Below the pieces are notes generated by a model. It was given only the letters and a program-made list of their open reading frames with translations, was not told the DNA's origin and searched no databases. 24,619 nucleotides of DNA, taken from Prevotellaceae bacterium UBA4301 (GTDB lineage: Bacteria > Bacteroidota > Bacteroidia > Bacteroidales > Bacteroidaceae). Position 1 is the stretch's first letter, and each line of letters starts with the position of its first letter. Of this stretch, positions 1-8,186 are shown piece by piece. The DNA is taken from NCBI GenBank assembly GCA_002395775.1, contig DGUV01000023.1, positions 192 to 24,810 of the forward strand. Direction: 5' to 3'. Made by a program: the position numbers and the translations under genes.

Positions 1-76
<76 letters not shown>

Positions 77-93
77 TTTTTCTACGAAGGAAG

Positions 94-125
94 CCCCTCC
101 GTCCGTAACAGGATGGAGGGGTTTT
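94..125 (+). terminator. Intrinsic terminator after 5S rRNA
   Basis: The arms CCCCTCCGTCC (94-104) and GGATGGAGGGG (111-121) form an 11-bp stem with one G-U pair and a 6-base loop, followed by TTTT. It sits directly after the 5S gene and would end the rRNA operon transcript. Confidence 0.85.
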
Positions 126-142
126 CTGCGTATATGTATGCT

Positions 143-262
143 TCGGCTACCAACTCTCCCACTTAGTGGGCGAGGCGGGTCTTCAGAGCAGTGACTGAAT
201 GTCACTGCGGCCCGCTGAGGGGAGCCATATCTCCTATGGCGACGGTGGGGTGTAGGTAGCCG
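143..262. repeat. Degenerate 5S-like element in inverted orientation
   Basis: Read on the minus strand, this stretch ends with AGTGGGAGAGTTGGTAGCCG, one base different from the tail of the real 5S (bases 56-75). It begins with CGGCTACCTAC, which can pair with that tail. At about 120 bases it has the length of a 5S gene, but the middle does not match the conserved core seen at 1-50. The middle contains two perfect hairpins: GCAGTGAC-loop-GTCACTGC at 188-208 and GCCATA-loop-TATGGC at 223-239. It may be a 5S pseudogene or a structured spacer element. Base identity to 5S is seen directly; function is unknown. Confidence 0.4.
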
Positions 263-341
263 CCGTTTTTCTTGAAGCCTCTGGGAGCAATCCCGGAGGC
301 TTTTTTCGTATATTATACCTTCGGCTGCCTGCTTTCCCAAT
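252..341. repeat. Second 5S-tail / terminator / inverted-tail unit
   Basis: A 21-base copy of the 5S end (GTAGGTAGCCGCCGTTTTTCT) occurs at 63-83 and again, identical, at 252-272. Each copy is followed by an intrinsic terminator and then by an inverted tail-like sequence. Those inverted sequences are 143-165 in the first unit and CGGCTGCCTGC at about 322-332 in the second. In the second unit the two bases that differ in the inverted arm still pair with the direct arm through G-U wobbles. The unit therefore looks duplicated, with the long-range stem kept. Confidence 0.45.
277..306 (+). terminator. Intrinsic terminator
   Basis: GCCTCTGGGA (277-286) and TCCCGGAGGC (291-300) form a 10-bp stem with one G-U pair and a GCAA tetraloop, followed by six T residues. 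It lies at the same position relative to the second 5S-tail copy as the first terminator does to the real 5S. Confidence 0.8.
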
Positions 342-490
342 TATCATAGGCCGGGCTCCCAATGATCAGAAAATAGACTGCCAATCATCGCGAATTTACT
401 TACCAATGATGGGGCGATGATTGGTAAGTGATTTTTCGATGATTGGGTAGTGATTCGTCGATGATTGGGAGATGATTCGTCGACGATTGC
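337..490. repeat. 22-base-periodic array with central orientation switch
   Basis: Units start at 337, 359, 381, 403, 425, 447 and 469, each exactly 22 bases. The first four begin with CCAAT. The central one (403-424) also ends with CGATGATTGG and is nearly a palindrome. The later units end with GATGATTGG or, in the last, GACGATTGC. An imperfect inverted repeat spans about 381-446. No start codon, RBS or coding pattern fits this stretch. It could act as a DNA-bend or protein-binding array, or be a decayed intergenic repeat. Confidence 0.6.
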
Positions 491-565
491 AAGGTGCGGT
501 TGCAAAAGGTTGGCATTTAGCACGAAAAATATGGCCGGGAGTGGGGGGTATTTCGGAATTTTATG

Positions 566-573
566 TATATTTG
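566..573 (+). promoter_or_regulatory. Possible -7 box (TATATTTG) of a short transcript
   Basis: TATATTTG matches the Bacteroidota -7 consensus TAnnTTTG on the plus strand. No TTG is present at the expected -33 position. No gene follows on this strand before the hairpin at 650-682, so, if active, it would make an RNA of roughly 100 bases. Evidence is motif only. Confidence 0.3.
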
Positions 574-649
574 TGGCGTAAACCCAACTCTTTCCCTGTG
601 GCAGTGCCATAGATTAATGGACAAGTTAACCGTATCCTCTTTAATAACG

Positions 650-682
650 AACGCCCGCGGCCTGAATGAGGTTGCGGGCGTT
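650..682 (-). terminator. Terminator downstream of recQ
   Basis: AACGCCCGC (650-658) and GCGGGCGTT (674-682) form a perfect 9-bp stem with a 15-base loop. It lies just past the recQ stop codon at 695. The T content after the stem is modest on both strands, so it may work in both directions. Confidence 0.65.
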
Positions 683-694
683 TCCTGTCTTGGG

Positions 695-2593
695 TTATCC
701 TTGTGGCAGACGGAAGTGCTGATTGGCATCGAGCATGATTTCCTCCTGGCGGCACATGTCCTGCGCCACGGCCATGAAGCGGTCGCGATTGAAACCGGTG
801 AAGTCGATGTCTCGTGGTGCTACGGGGCCTTTCTGCAGTTGGCGGATGAGGGAGGCCCGGATGGCTGCAGTGTCGTCGTGGTGGTGGTCGGTCAGGCAGA
901 TGTCGCATCGGCCGCAGGGGTTGGTGTCATACTCGCCGAAGTAGCGCAATAGGAACTGACTGTGGCAGAGGTCGGCGTCGGAGACGTACTGAATCATGGA
1001 CTGGATGCGGCGCTCATATTGTTTCTTCCTATCGACATAGACCTGGGGCGGGAGGACGACTTCGTCCAGTTCCACGCGGCGGGTGACGAAGGTGATGTAG
1101 TTGGTGCGCTTGCGGGGTATGTAGTGGACGAGTCCTGCGTGGTCCAGTTCCTTCAGGGCCAGATAGACTTGGTTGTAGTCGAGCCCGGTGTCCATGGCCA
1201 GTTGGTACTCGTCGATGTAGATGAACTCGGAGAAGAGCCCGCTGTACTTGCGCAGCATGGCGTGGATGACGCGCTCCTGGCGTTTGGGGCGCTCGTCGAT
1301 TTCGTAGAGCTGGTCCCTGTTCAGCGTGAACATGATGCGGCTGGTCACTTCCTCGTCCTCGGTGTAGCGGATGTAGCCGGCCTTGTCGAGCAGCAGCAGG
1401 GCGCTGTGGGCCTGGACGGGGAAGTGCTTGTACTGGTAGCAGAACTCCTGGAGGCGGAACTCGCGGGTGACATTGGTGCCGTCGCCCATGGCCATCTCAA
1501 AGAAGCAGCACATGTCCTCATAGACCTTGCGCACATACTGTGGTTCGGGGTAGGTCTCGCCCACGCGGTTGAGCAGTTTGCGCCGGTCGGTGGGGTCGTG
1601 GAGGAGCACGGCATAGGCCAGTTGGCCGTCGCGTCCGGCGCGTCCGGCCTCTTGGAAGTAGGCTTCCGGCGAATCGGGCATCTCGAAGTGGAGGACCAGC
1701 CGGACGTCGGGTTTGTCGATGCCCATGCCAAAGGCGTTGGTGGCCACCATGACGCGGTGGCGGCCCTGCTGCCAGGCCACTTGGCGTTCGTCTTTCCTCA
1801 CCTGGGGCAGTCCGGCATGGTAGTTTGTGGCGGTGATGCCGTTGGCGATGAGGTATTCGGCCAGTTCCTGTGTCTGTTGCCGGTTGCGGGTGTAGATGAT
1901 GGCCGAGCCGGGCAGGCTGTGCAGGATGTGGAGCATTTCGCGCAGCTTATCGCTGGTGTGCCTGACGCAGTAAACCAGATTCTTGCGTTCGAAGCTCATG
2001 CGGTGGACTCTCCCTTGCCGGAACTGCAGTTGCAGCTGTATGTCGTCCACCACCTCGGGAGTGGCCGAGGCGGTGAGGGCCAGCACGGGTGCGTCGGGCA
2101 CGATGCGGCGGATCTCGGCAATCTGCAGGTAGCTGGGGCGGAAGTCGTAGCCCCATTGCGAGATGCAGTGGGCCTCGTCAACCGTGATGATGTTCACCCG
2201 CATGTGGCGCAGCTTGGTTTGGAAGAGTGCGCTGCCGATGCGTTCGGGTGAGATGTAGAGAAACTTGAAGTTGCCCAGGATGCAGTTTTCCAGTGCGGTC
2301 ACAATCTCGGCATGTGTCATGCCAGTGTGCACGGCCGTGGCCTTGATGCCTCGGCGCCGCAGGCTGTGGACCTGGTCCTTCATGAGCGCAATGAGGGGCG
2401 TGATGACGATGCAGATGCCCTCCGAGGCCATGGCTGGCACCTGGAAGGTGATGCTCTTGCCGCCTCCCGTGGGCATCAGGCCCAGGGTGTCGTGGCCCGA
2501 ACCTATGCTTTCGATGATGTCCTGCTGTATGCCCCGGAAGTCACTGTATCCCCAGTACCTCCGAAGGATTTTCTTATACTTTTCGCTGCTCAT
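695..2593 (-). CDS. recQ: ATP-dependent DNA helicase RecQ
   Basis: This is a 632-residue superfamily-2 3'-5' helicase that unwinds duplex and branched DNA during recombinational repair and fork restart in the cytoplasm. Visible motifs are the Walker A segment MPTGGGKS, the DEAH box followed by CISQWGYDFRPSY, the motif VATNAFGMGIDKPDVR and the arginine-finger region QEAGRAGRDG. Near the C-terminus is the zinc-binding RQC cluster, Cys-x16-Cys-x2-Cys-x2-Cys, ending PCGRCDIC. The start at MSSEKYKK is chosen because GGGGAAGG precedes the ATG; an upstream ATG in frame gives a non-RecQ extension. No clear HRDC domain follows the RQC region, which makes it shorter at the C-terminus than E. coli RecQ. 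The start lies inside the end of recJ (20-base overlap), so the two are probably co-translated. Confidence 0.95.
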   Translation of the reverse strand: MSSEKYKKILRRYWGYSDFRGIQQDIIESIGSGHDTLGLMPTGGGKSITFQVPAMASEGICIVITPLIALMKDQVHSLRRRGIKATAVHTGMTHAEIVTALENCILGNFKFLYISPERIGSALFQTKLRHMRVNIITVDEAHCISQWGYDFRPSYLQIAEIRRIVPDAPVLALTASATPEVVDDIQLQLQFRQGRVHRMSFERKNLVYCVRHTSDKLREMLHILHSLPGSAIIYTRNRQQTQELAEYLIANGITATNYHAGLPQVRKDERQVAWQQGRHRVMVATNAFGMGIDKPDVRLVLHFEMPDSPEAYFQEAGRAGRDGQLAYAVLLHDPTDRRKLLNRVGETYPEPQYVRKVYEDMCCFFEMAMGDGTNVTREFRLQEFCYQYKHFPVQAHSALLLLDKAGYIRYTEDEEVTSRIMFTLNRDQLYEIDERPKRQERVIHAMLRKYSGLFSEFIYIDEYQLAMDTGLDYNQVYLALKELDHAGLVHYIPRKRTNYITFVTRRVELDEVVLPPQVYVDRKKQYERRIQSMIQYVSDADLCHSQFLLRYFGEYDTNPCGRCDICLTDHHHDDTAAIRASLIRQLQKGPVAPRDIDFTGFNRDRFMAVAQDMCRQEEIMLDANQHFRLPQG

Positions 2594-4313
2594 CCTTCCC
2601 CGTTGGCCGTATGTCCTCGATTTGCAGCTGCACCTCGCCGCGCTTGTGGGTGTTCTCCTCAATGGCATAGACGATGTCGAACGACTGCTTCGTCTTGATG
2701 TACCGGGCCTGACTGCTCTGGCCGAAGGCGATGCCGTTCATCACATTGTTGCTCTTGTTGTCAACGAGTTCCAGCTTGATGTGTTCCTGTTCCCGGCCCA
2801 CCACCTTGCTGGTGCCGTAGTCATAGACCTGGCGTGTGCAGAAGATGGGGCGTGGATTGTCGGGACCGAAGGGATTGAAGCGCTTCAGGTCGGTGAAGAA
2901 ACGGTGGGTGATGTCGCGGAAGTTGATGGTGGCCTCGATGTCGATTTGGGCCAGTGTCAGCGTGGGGTCGAGGTTCTCTTCGACATAAGCTTCGAAGCGC
3001 CGTTTGAATTCCTCCACGTTCTCCACCTTCATCGTAAGGCCTGCGGCATAGGTGTGTCCGCCAAAGTTTTCTAGCAGGTCGCGGCAGCTCTCCACGGCCT
3101 TATAGACATCGAACCCGCCCACGGAGCGTGCCGAGCCGGTGGCAAAGTCATCGCTGCGGGTGAGCACCACGGCCGGGCGGCAATAGACCTCGGTCAGGCG
3201 GGAGGCCACGATGCCTATGATGCCCTTGTGCCACTCCTCGTTGTAGATGACGATGGCCTTGCTCTCGTGTTCGTGGTCGAGGGTCTCCACGATGCGGTTG
3301 GCTTCCTCGGTCATGCTCTTGTCCAGGTCCTTGCGCTGGTCGTTGTAGTGGTTGATGAGGTTGGCCTGCATGTGGGCCACCTTCTCGTTCTTCTCCACGA
3401 GCAGGGTCACCGTCTCCTTGCCGTTTTGCATGCGGCCGGAGGCGTTGATGCGCGGTCCTATCTTGAAGATGATGTCGCTCATGGAGATTTCCTTGCCGGT
3501 GAGTCCGCAGATGTCCATGATGGCCTTCAGTCCTACGCTAGGGCTGGCATTCAGCTGTCGCAGTCCGTGGTAGGCCAGCACGCGGTTTTCGCCCATGATG
3601 GGGACGATGTCGGAGGCAATGCTGACGGCACACAGGTCGAGCAGGGGGATGAGTTTCGAGAATTCGATGCCGTTGCTCTGTGCGAAGGCCTGCATGAACT
3701 TGAATCCCACGCCGCAGCCCGAGAGGTCGGTGTAGGGGTAGGTGGCATCGCGCCGCTTGGCATTGAGGATGGCCACGGCTGGCGGTAGCACGTCGTCGGG
3801 CACATGGTGGTCGCAGATGATGAAGTCGATGCCCTTCTGTTTGGCATAGGAGATGGTTTCGACGGCCTTAATGCCACAGTCGAGCACGATGACGAGTTTC
3901 ACACCCGTCTCGTAGGCATAGTCGATGCCTTGGACGGAGACTCCGTAGCCCTCCTCGTAGCGGTCGGGGATGTAGTAGTCGAGGTTGGAATAGTATTGTT
4001 CCAGAAACTTATAGACAAGGGCCACGGCTGTGCAGCCATCGACGTCGTAGTCGCCATAGACCATGATGCGTTCCTTCTGGGCCAGGGCGCGGTTGAGACG
4101 TTCGACGGCCTTGTCCATGTCGCGGAACAGAAAGGGGTCGAGGAGTTCGTTGAGTTGGGGGTGGAAGAAACGTCGAGCCTCCCAGACATCGGTGATGCCA
4201 CGGTTGACGAGCAACTGACCAAGAATGGGGCTTATGTTGAGCCCTTTGGCCAGTTCCTGAGCCTGTTGTTCTTGCTCTTTAGTAGGTTCGGCAAAGTTCC
4301 ACTTGTAATTCAT
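2574..4313 (-). CDS. recJ: Single-stranded-DNA exonuclease RecJ
   Basis: This is a 579-residue 5'-3' ssDNA exonuclease of the DHH phosphoesterase superfamily, acting in recombination and mismatch repair. The metal-binding motifs appear in order: GDYDVDG, LDCG, ICDHHVPDD and RINASGRM. The DHHA1 part carries GSARS and FGGHTYAAG, followed by the C-terminal OB-type region. The start at MNYKWNF is preferred over longer in-frame starts, because the -7 box TATATTTG sits only a few bases upstream and the extra upstream residues would be encoded across a terminator hairpin. The stop overlaps the start of recQ, giving a recJ-recQ operon. RecJ and RecQ act together in the RecF pathway, which fits the pairing. 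Confidence 0.95.
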   Translation of the reverse strand: MNYKWNFAEPTKEQEQQAQELAKGLNISPILGQLLVNRGITDVWEARRFFHPQLNELLDPFLFRDMDKAVERLNRALAQKERIMVYGDYDVDGCTAVALVYKFLEQYYSNLDYYIPDRYEEGYGVSVQGIDYAYETGVKLVIVLDCGIKAVETISYAKQKGIDFIICDHHVPDDVLPPAVAILNAKRRDATYPYTDLSGCGVGFKFMQAFAQSNGIEFSKLIPLLDLCAVSIASDIVPIMGENRVLAYHGLRQLNASPSVGLKAIMDICGLTGKEISMSDIIFKIGPRINASGRMQNGKETVTLLVEKNEKVAHMQANLINHYNDQRKDLDKSMTEEANRIVETLDHEHESKAIVIYNEEWHKGIIGIVASRLTEVYCRPAVVLTRSDDFATGSARSVGGFDVYKAVESCRDLLENFGGHTYAAGLTMKVENVEEFKRRFEAYVEENLDPTLTLAQIDIEATINFRDITHRFFTDLKRFNPFGPDNPRPIFCTRQVYDYGTSKVVGREQEHIKLELVDNKSNNVMNGIAFGQSSQARYIKTKQSFDIVYAIEENTHKRGEVQLQIEDIRPTGKDEQRKV

Positions 4314-4318
4314 GCCCA

Positions 4319-4326
4319 CAAATATA
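4319..4326 (-). promoter_or_regulatory. -7 box of the recJ-recQ promoter (leaderless candidate)
   Basis: TATATTTG on the minus strand ends five bases before the recJ ATG. In the Bacteroidota promoter this would place transcription initiation at or very near the start codon, so the message would be leaderless. No TTG is seen at 20-base spacing. The upstream T-rich tract is that of the preceding terminator. Confidence 0.55.
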
Positions 4327-4332
4327 CAAATA

Positions 4333-4374
4333 AAAAAGCAAAAACGTGTCATGTGCGGCACGTTTTTGCTTTTT
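4333..4374 (-). terminator. Intrinsic terminator of the peptidase operon
   Basis: GCAAAAACGTG and CACGTTTTTGC form an 11-bp stem flanked on one side by A6 and on the other by T7, so it is symmetrical and could work in both directions. It follows the C1-peptidase stop (4400), and its T-run merges into the region upstream of recJ. Confidence 0.8.
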
Positions 4375-4399
4375 TTAATAAAATCGTATGGCCGTGTGG

Positions 4400-5602
4400 T
4401 CAGATGCCCAGTTTCTTGCGAATCTGCTTGGGGATGGCATTCTTGTTGACCAGATAGTCCATGGTGTTGGCAGCAATGAAGGCCTTTGTCATGTACCATG
4501 TGCCCTTGTAGTCGCCGGTCTCGCCCCAGGAGTTCTTCACCAGATAGTATTCGCGTCCGTTCTGGTCCTTGGCGGTGCCGTAGATGAGCATGCCGTGGTC
4601 GTCGGTCAGTTCCCAGTTGTCGAAGCGTTCCTGGCGCAGTTCCTGAGTGGGCACGATTTCGGGCACGGTGCAGCCCAGTGAGTCGATGAGATTCTTCTTC
4701 TTGGCAGCGGTCATCTTCAGCCAGCGGGCCATGTCGCTTCCGGCCAGGCTTTCGGTGGCCTTGGTGTCGATGGCATAGGCCAGTCCCTGACGGGTGAAGC
4801 CTTCCTCTGATACGTCGCCGCCCCAGGCTACGGTGTAGCCTTGCTCGATGGCATTGTCAATGACCTGCATCATCTCGTCGATGGGCAGATTGTAGGAGAG
4901 GGGGAAGCGCCAGTTGTCCTGCACCTCGACGGCAAAGGCCGAGTAGAAGGGGTGATGGGTGTAGGAGGTGATGGAGACGTAGTCGTCGAGGTTGATGCCC
5001 AGGCTCTGTACGAAGGTCTTGGGAGTGTACTTCTTGCCCTCGTAGGTGAACTCCTCGGGGCACTTGCCCAGATAGGCGTCCAGGATGCCCTGCATGCCCA
5101 CCTTCCACTGGTTCGAAATCTTCTTGGCCGTGCTCTTTGATACGGCTGCCACGTAGGGCTCAAGCAGGGAGAAGAACTCGTTGAAGTTGTTCAGCGAGTC
5201 GCCATAGAGCGAGCCGGGGAAGGGCATGGCATTCTCAGGACAGATGCCGTGGGTCTTCAGTGTGGCCAGCACGTCCTCGGCCGAGCCGCCTTGCGAGAAC
5301 TGGCAGTCGCCGTGGTAGCGCACGACTTGGATGGCGCGTTCCATGTAGGTCTTGTTGGCAACGAACGACTCGCACAGGTCCATGTCTTTGCCTGTGGCCT
5401 TCAGGATTTCGGCCTCGAAGAAGGAGAGGGTCGAGTAGTCCCAGCACGTGCCCGAGCGGTTTTGGTCCTTCACCGAGGTGATGGGGTTTTGCTTCACGAT
5501 GGTGAACACGGGTTTGTTGCTCTTCACAGAGTCTTTGGCTTCGTCAGCCTGTGCACCGATGGCCATGAATGCCAGCAGTGCGAGAGAGAGGATTTTTTTC
5601 AT
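4400..5602 (-). CDS. Secreted C1B-family (bleomycin hydrolase-like) cysteine peptidase
   Basis: The protein has 400 residues with an N-terminal signal peptide (Lys-Lys then a hydrophobic stretch, cleavage likely after AQA near residue 19). Papain-fold catalytic residues are visible: Gln47 and Cys53 in VKDQNRSGTCWDYS, His336 in DDHGM and Asn357 in KNSWGE. The Asn-Ser-Trp-Gly motif and overall length fit the C1B/PepC group, which are aminopeptidases or broad peptidases. The signal peptide suggests a periplasmic site instead of the usual cytoplasmic one. It lies 43 bases after the Xaa-Pro aminopeptidase gene and probably shares its transcript. Together they would trim peptides taken up or released in the periplasm; that partnership is inference. 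Confidence 0.88.
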   Translation of the reverse strand: MKKILSLALLAFMAIGAQADEAKDSVKSNKPVFTIVKQNPITSVKDQNRSGTCWDYSTLSFFEAEILKATGKDMDLCESFVANKTYMERAIQVVRYHGDCQFSQGGSAEDVLATLKTHGICPENAMPFPGSLYGDSLNNFNEFFSLLEPYVAAVSKSTAKKISNQWKVGMQGILDAYLGKCPEEFTYEGKKYTPKTFVQSLGINLDDYVSITSYTHHPFYSAFAVEVQDNWRFPLSYNLPIDEMMQVIDNAIEQGYTVAWGGDVSEEGFTRQGLAYAIDTKATESLAGSDMARWLKMTAAKKKNLIDSLGCTVPEIVPTQELRQERFDNWELTDDHGMLIYGTAKDQNGREYYLVKNSWGETGDYKGTWYMTKAFIAANTMDYLVNKNAIPKQIRKKLGI

Positions 5603-5645
5603 TATTATTGTGTTTGTGTTTGAGGTTTCGGGGTAATCGGAGGTA

Positions 5646-7046
5646 TCAGAAGGGGAGCATGAACTCCTCCACGTCGTTGATGTGATAGGGGATGATCTTC
5701 TCGCCCAGCATGCGGCAACCGTCGTGGGTGATGAGGATGTCGTTCTCGATGCGTATGCCGCCGAAGTCTTTGTAGGTCTCCAGGAGGTCGAAGTTGAGGA
5801 ACTCGCTGCAGTGGCCCGTCTGGCGCCATTCGTCGATGAGCGCGGGAATGAAGTAGATGCCGGGTTCGTCGGTCATCACCCAGCCTTCCTGCAGGCGGCG
5901 GCCACAGCGCAGGGCGTTGGTGCCGAACTGGTCGAGCCGGGGCTGCACCTCTTCGTCGAATCCCACATAGTTCTGTCCCAGACCTTCCATGTCGTGGACG
6001 TCCATGCCCATCATGTGGCCCAGTCCGTGGGGGAAGAACATGGCGTGGGCTCCGGCTTCAACGGCCGCATCCACGTCGCCCTTCATCAGGCCCAGTTCCT
6101 TCAGCCGCTCGGTCATGAGTCGGGCCACGCCGAAGTGCACGTCCCACCACTTCACGCCGGGGGCGGCAAGCGTGAGGGCATGGTCGTGGCAGTCAACCAC
6201 AATCTGGTATATCTCCTTCTGCCGCTGGGTGAACTTGCCGGTGATGGGCGAGGTGCGGGTGTTGTCGGAACAGTAGTTCTCGTTGGTCTCGGCTCCGGCA
6301 TCGCAAAGCATCAGCCTTCCGGCTTCCAGGGGACGGGGAGAGGGATAGCCGTGCATGATTTCGCCATGCATGGAGAGGATGCTGGGGAAGGAGACGATGC
6401 ACCCCTTTGACGAGGCGATGCCCGAGATGCGGCCGGCAATCTCCTGCTCGGTGACGCCAGGGGCACACATGTGCATGGCGGTGGTGTGCATCTCGTAACC
6501 AATGGCGCAGGCGCGCTCAATCTCGGCCACCTCGCCTGCCGACTTCACGGCACGTTGGTCGATGACGGCCTTGATGAGTTCCACCGATGCCTCGGCACGT
6601 TGTCTTGAGGGATGGATGCCCGTGAGGTCCATGAGCTGAATCATCAGGTCGTGGCGATAGGGGGGCAGGAAGTGGATGCGGCGGCCCTGCTTGCGAGCCG
6701 ATTCCACGAGTTGCTGCAGTTGCTTCATCGGTGCGCTCTTGGCCACTCCGCTTTGTGCAGCCATGTCGGCCACGGAATCGACCTGGCCAAACCATACGAT
6801 GTCTTCGATGTCGATGTCGTTGCCCAGGAGCCACTCCTCGCCGCTGTCGGCATCGATGACACCCACCAGCCCTTCGCGGTGCTGTCCGAAATAGTAGAGA
6901 AAGGAGGAATCCTGACGGAACTTGTATCCGTTGGAGGGATAGTTGACAGGCGAATCGTTGTTACCAAAAAGAAGGATGAGCCCGTTGGCAATGCGCTTGC
7001 GCAATACATTGCGGCGCTCCACATAAGTTTGTTTGTCAAATAACAT
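5646..7046 (-). CDS. pepP: Xaa-Pro aminopeptidase (M24B)
   Basis: This 466-residue dinuclear metallopeptidase of the pita-bread fold removes N-terminal residues preceding proline. An aminopeptidase-P N-terminal domain occupies about residues 1-150. The catalytic domain shows all five metal ligands: Asp249 in CDAGAE, Asp261 in SDNTRT, His344 in PHGLGHMMG, Glu394 in TDEPGIY and Glu434 in GIRIEND. There is no signal peptide, so the enzyme is cytoplasmic. Its own promoter with both elements lies just upstream (7081-7111). The downstream C1 peptidase gene follows after a short gap with no terminator between. The length and ligand set fit a functional enzyme. Confidence 0.93.
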   Translation of the reverse strand: MLFDKQTYVERRNVLRKRIANGLILLFGNNDSPVNYPSNGYKFRQDSSFLYYFGQHREGLVGVIDADSGEEWLLGNDIDIEDIVWFGQVDSVADMAAQSGVAKSAPMKQLQQLVESARKQGRRIHFLPPYRHDLMIQLMDLTGIHPSRQRAEASVELIKAVIDQRAVKSAGEVAEIERACAIGYEMHTTAMHMCAPGVTEQEIAGRISGIASSKGCIVSFPSILSMHGEIMHGYPSPRPLEAGRLMLCDAGAETNENYCSDNTRTSPITGKFTQRQKEIYQIVVDCHDHALTLAAPGVKWWDVHFGVARLMTERLKELGLMKGDVDAAVEAGAHAMFFPHGLGHMMGMDVHDMEGLGQNYVGFDEEVQPRLDQFGTNALRCGRRLQEGWVMTDEPGIYFIPALIDEWRQTGHCSEFLNFDLLETYKDFGGIRIENDILITHDGCRMLGEKIIPYHINDVEEFMLPF

Positions 7047-7080
7047 AGTCAGTGGCGTGATAAGTTGAAACTTGTGACCA

Positions 7081-7111
7081 CAAAGTTAGTGATTTTTATC
7101 CGATGATTCAA
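7081..7111 (-). promoter_or_regulatory. Promoter of the pepP-peptidase operon
   Basis: On the minus strand TTG (7109-7111) is followed after exactly 20 bases by TAACTTTG (7081-7088), a full match to the Bacteroidota -33/-7 pattern. It would give a leader of about 30 bases before the pepP ATG. Confidence 0.7.
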
Positions 7112-7179
7112 GGGAAAGAAGAAAAACTTTTCGGGCCGTGTCTTCTTGTTTGTTCCTCAGCATCTTAGAGCTTGGATAT

Positions 7180-7210
7180 TTGGAGGTGAAATATTTTTTT
7201 TGTAATTTCG
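7180..7210 (+). promoter_or_regulatory. Promoter of the DUF362-TonB receptor operon
   Basis: TTG at 7180-7182 and TAATTTCG at 7203-7210 are separated by 20 bases. The -7 box has one mismatch to TAnnTTTG. It lies about 22 bases upstream of the first ATG and is divergent to the pepP promoter. Confidence 0.6.
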
Positions 7211-7232
7211 CACCGCAATAATTAATATAGGT

Positions 7233-8186
7233 ATGATGAACAAGATTGTTTCTGTTTTGGCTCTCTTGATGCCAACATTGCTTAGTGCACAGTCCAAGGT
7301 GTTTGTAACACGCGACATCACCCCCGAGTCGCTGGTCAGAATCTATAAGGCGCTGGGGCGCGAGGCCACAGGCCGCGTGGCAGTGAAGATATCGACAGGC
7401 GAAAAGGGTAATCCCAATTATCTGAAGCCCACGCTCATCTGCGACCTGGTCAATGAGGTGAACGGTACTATCGTGGAGTGCAACACGGCCTATGGGGGCG
7501 CGCGTGCCAGCTTTGCCGAGCACTGGCAGACGATTCACGAGCATGGCTTCGACTCGCTCTTTGTCGTTGACCTGATGGATGAGGAGGGCGAGATGAAGAT
7601 TCCCGTGCGCGACCGCAAGCACATCAAGTACGACATTGTGGGCAACCACCTGGCACGATATGATTTCATGATCAATCTGGCTCATTTCAAGGGTCATCCC
7701 ATGGGCGGATTCGGAGGTGTGCTGAAGAATTCCTCCATCGGTGTGGCATCGGCCAACGGTAAGGCAAACATCCACACGGCCGGATATCAGGAAGTGGTGG
7801 AAGGCCTGTGGGACCATGTCGAGAATCAGGAGGGTTTCCTGGAGTCGATGGCTGCGGCTGCGCAGGCCGTGCACGAGTATTTCAATCGTGGGCGCAACAT
7901 CCTCTACATCGCAGTCATGAACAACATGACCGTCGATTGCGACTGCGTGTCGGAGCCCGAGCCCGTGAAGATGAAGGACTATGGCATCCTGGCCAGTCTC
8001 GACCCCGTGGCACTCGACCAGGCCTGTCTGGACATCGTCTTTGGTATGACCGCCTCGGAGGGCAACGACAACGAACCCCTGAAGGAGCGCATCAGCAGCC
8101 GCCACGGCACTCACACTGTGGACTATGCCGAGCAGATAGGTCTGGGCAGCAAGAAATACAAACTCATCAGCATTGACAAGAAATGA
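7233..8186 (+). CDS. Secreted DUF362 family protein
   Basis: The 317-residue protein has a short signal peptide ending near LLSAQ. The region with NLAHFKGHPMGGFGGVLKN and the segment DLVNEVNGTIVECNTAYGG are typical of the DUF362 family, whose biochemical role is not established; many relatives carry Fe-S or metal-binding motifs. Here only a short Cys-containing DCDC stretch is seen and no ferredoxin-type cluster motif. Starts at 7233 and 7236 (ATGATG) are both possible. The stop overlaps the start of the TonB-dependent receptor (ATGA), which argues for translational coupling and a shared envelope task such as uptake or handling of a metal complex. The function assignment is inference. Confidence 0.8.
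   Translation: MMNKIVSVLALLMPTLLSAQSKVFVTRDITPESLVRIYKALGREATGRVAVKISTGEKGNPNYLKPTLICDLVNEVNGTIVECNTAYGGARASFAEHWQTIHEHGFDSLFVVDLMDEEGEMKIPVRDRKHIKYDIVGNHLARYDFMINLAHFKGHPMGGFGGVLKNSSIGVASANGKANIHTAGYQEVVEGLWDHVENQEGFLESMAAAAQAVHEYFNRGRNILYIAVMNNMTVDCDCVSEPEPVKMKDYGILASLDPVALDQACLDIVFGMTASEGNDNEPLKERISSRHGTHTVDYAEQIGLGSKKYKLISIDKK

Noticed and set aside
337..513. CRISPR array
   Set aside because: The 22-base units are not a conserved repeat with unique spacers, orientation switches in the middle, and no cas genes are present.
563..952. 129-codon plus-strand ORF after the TATATTTG box
   Set aside because: Most of it is antisense to the recQ 3' end and it crosses the terminator hairpin; no protein features.
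962..2251. Long plus-strand open frame opposite recQ
   Set aside because: It is the antisense shadow of recQ in GC-rich DNA; low-complexity Val/Gly/Leu/Asp-rich product with no motif.
7086..8114. 342-codon minus-strand frame opposite the DUF362 gene
   Set aside because: Shadow of a gene with signal peptide, promoter and family motifs on the other strand.
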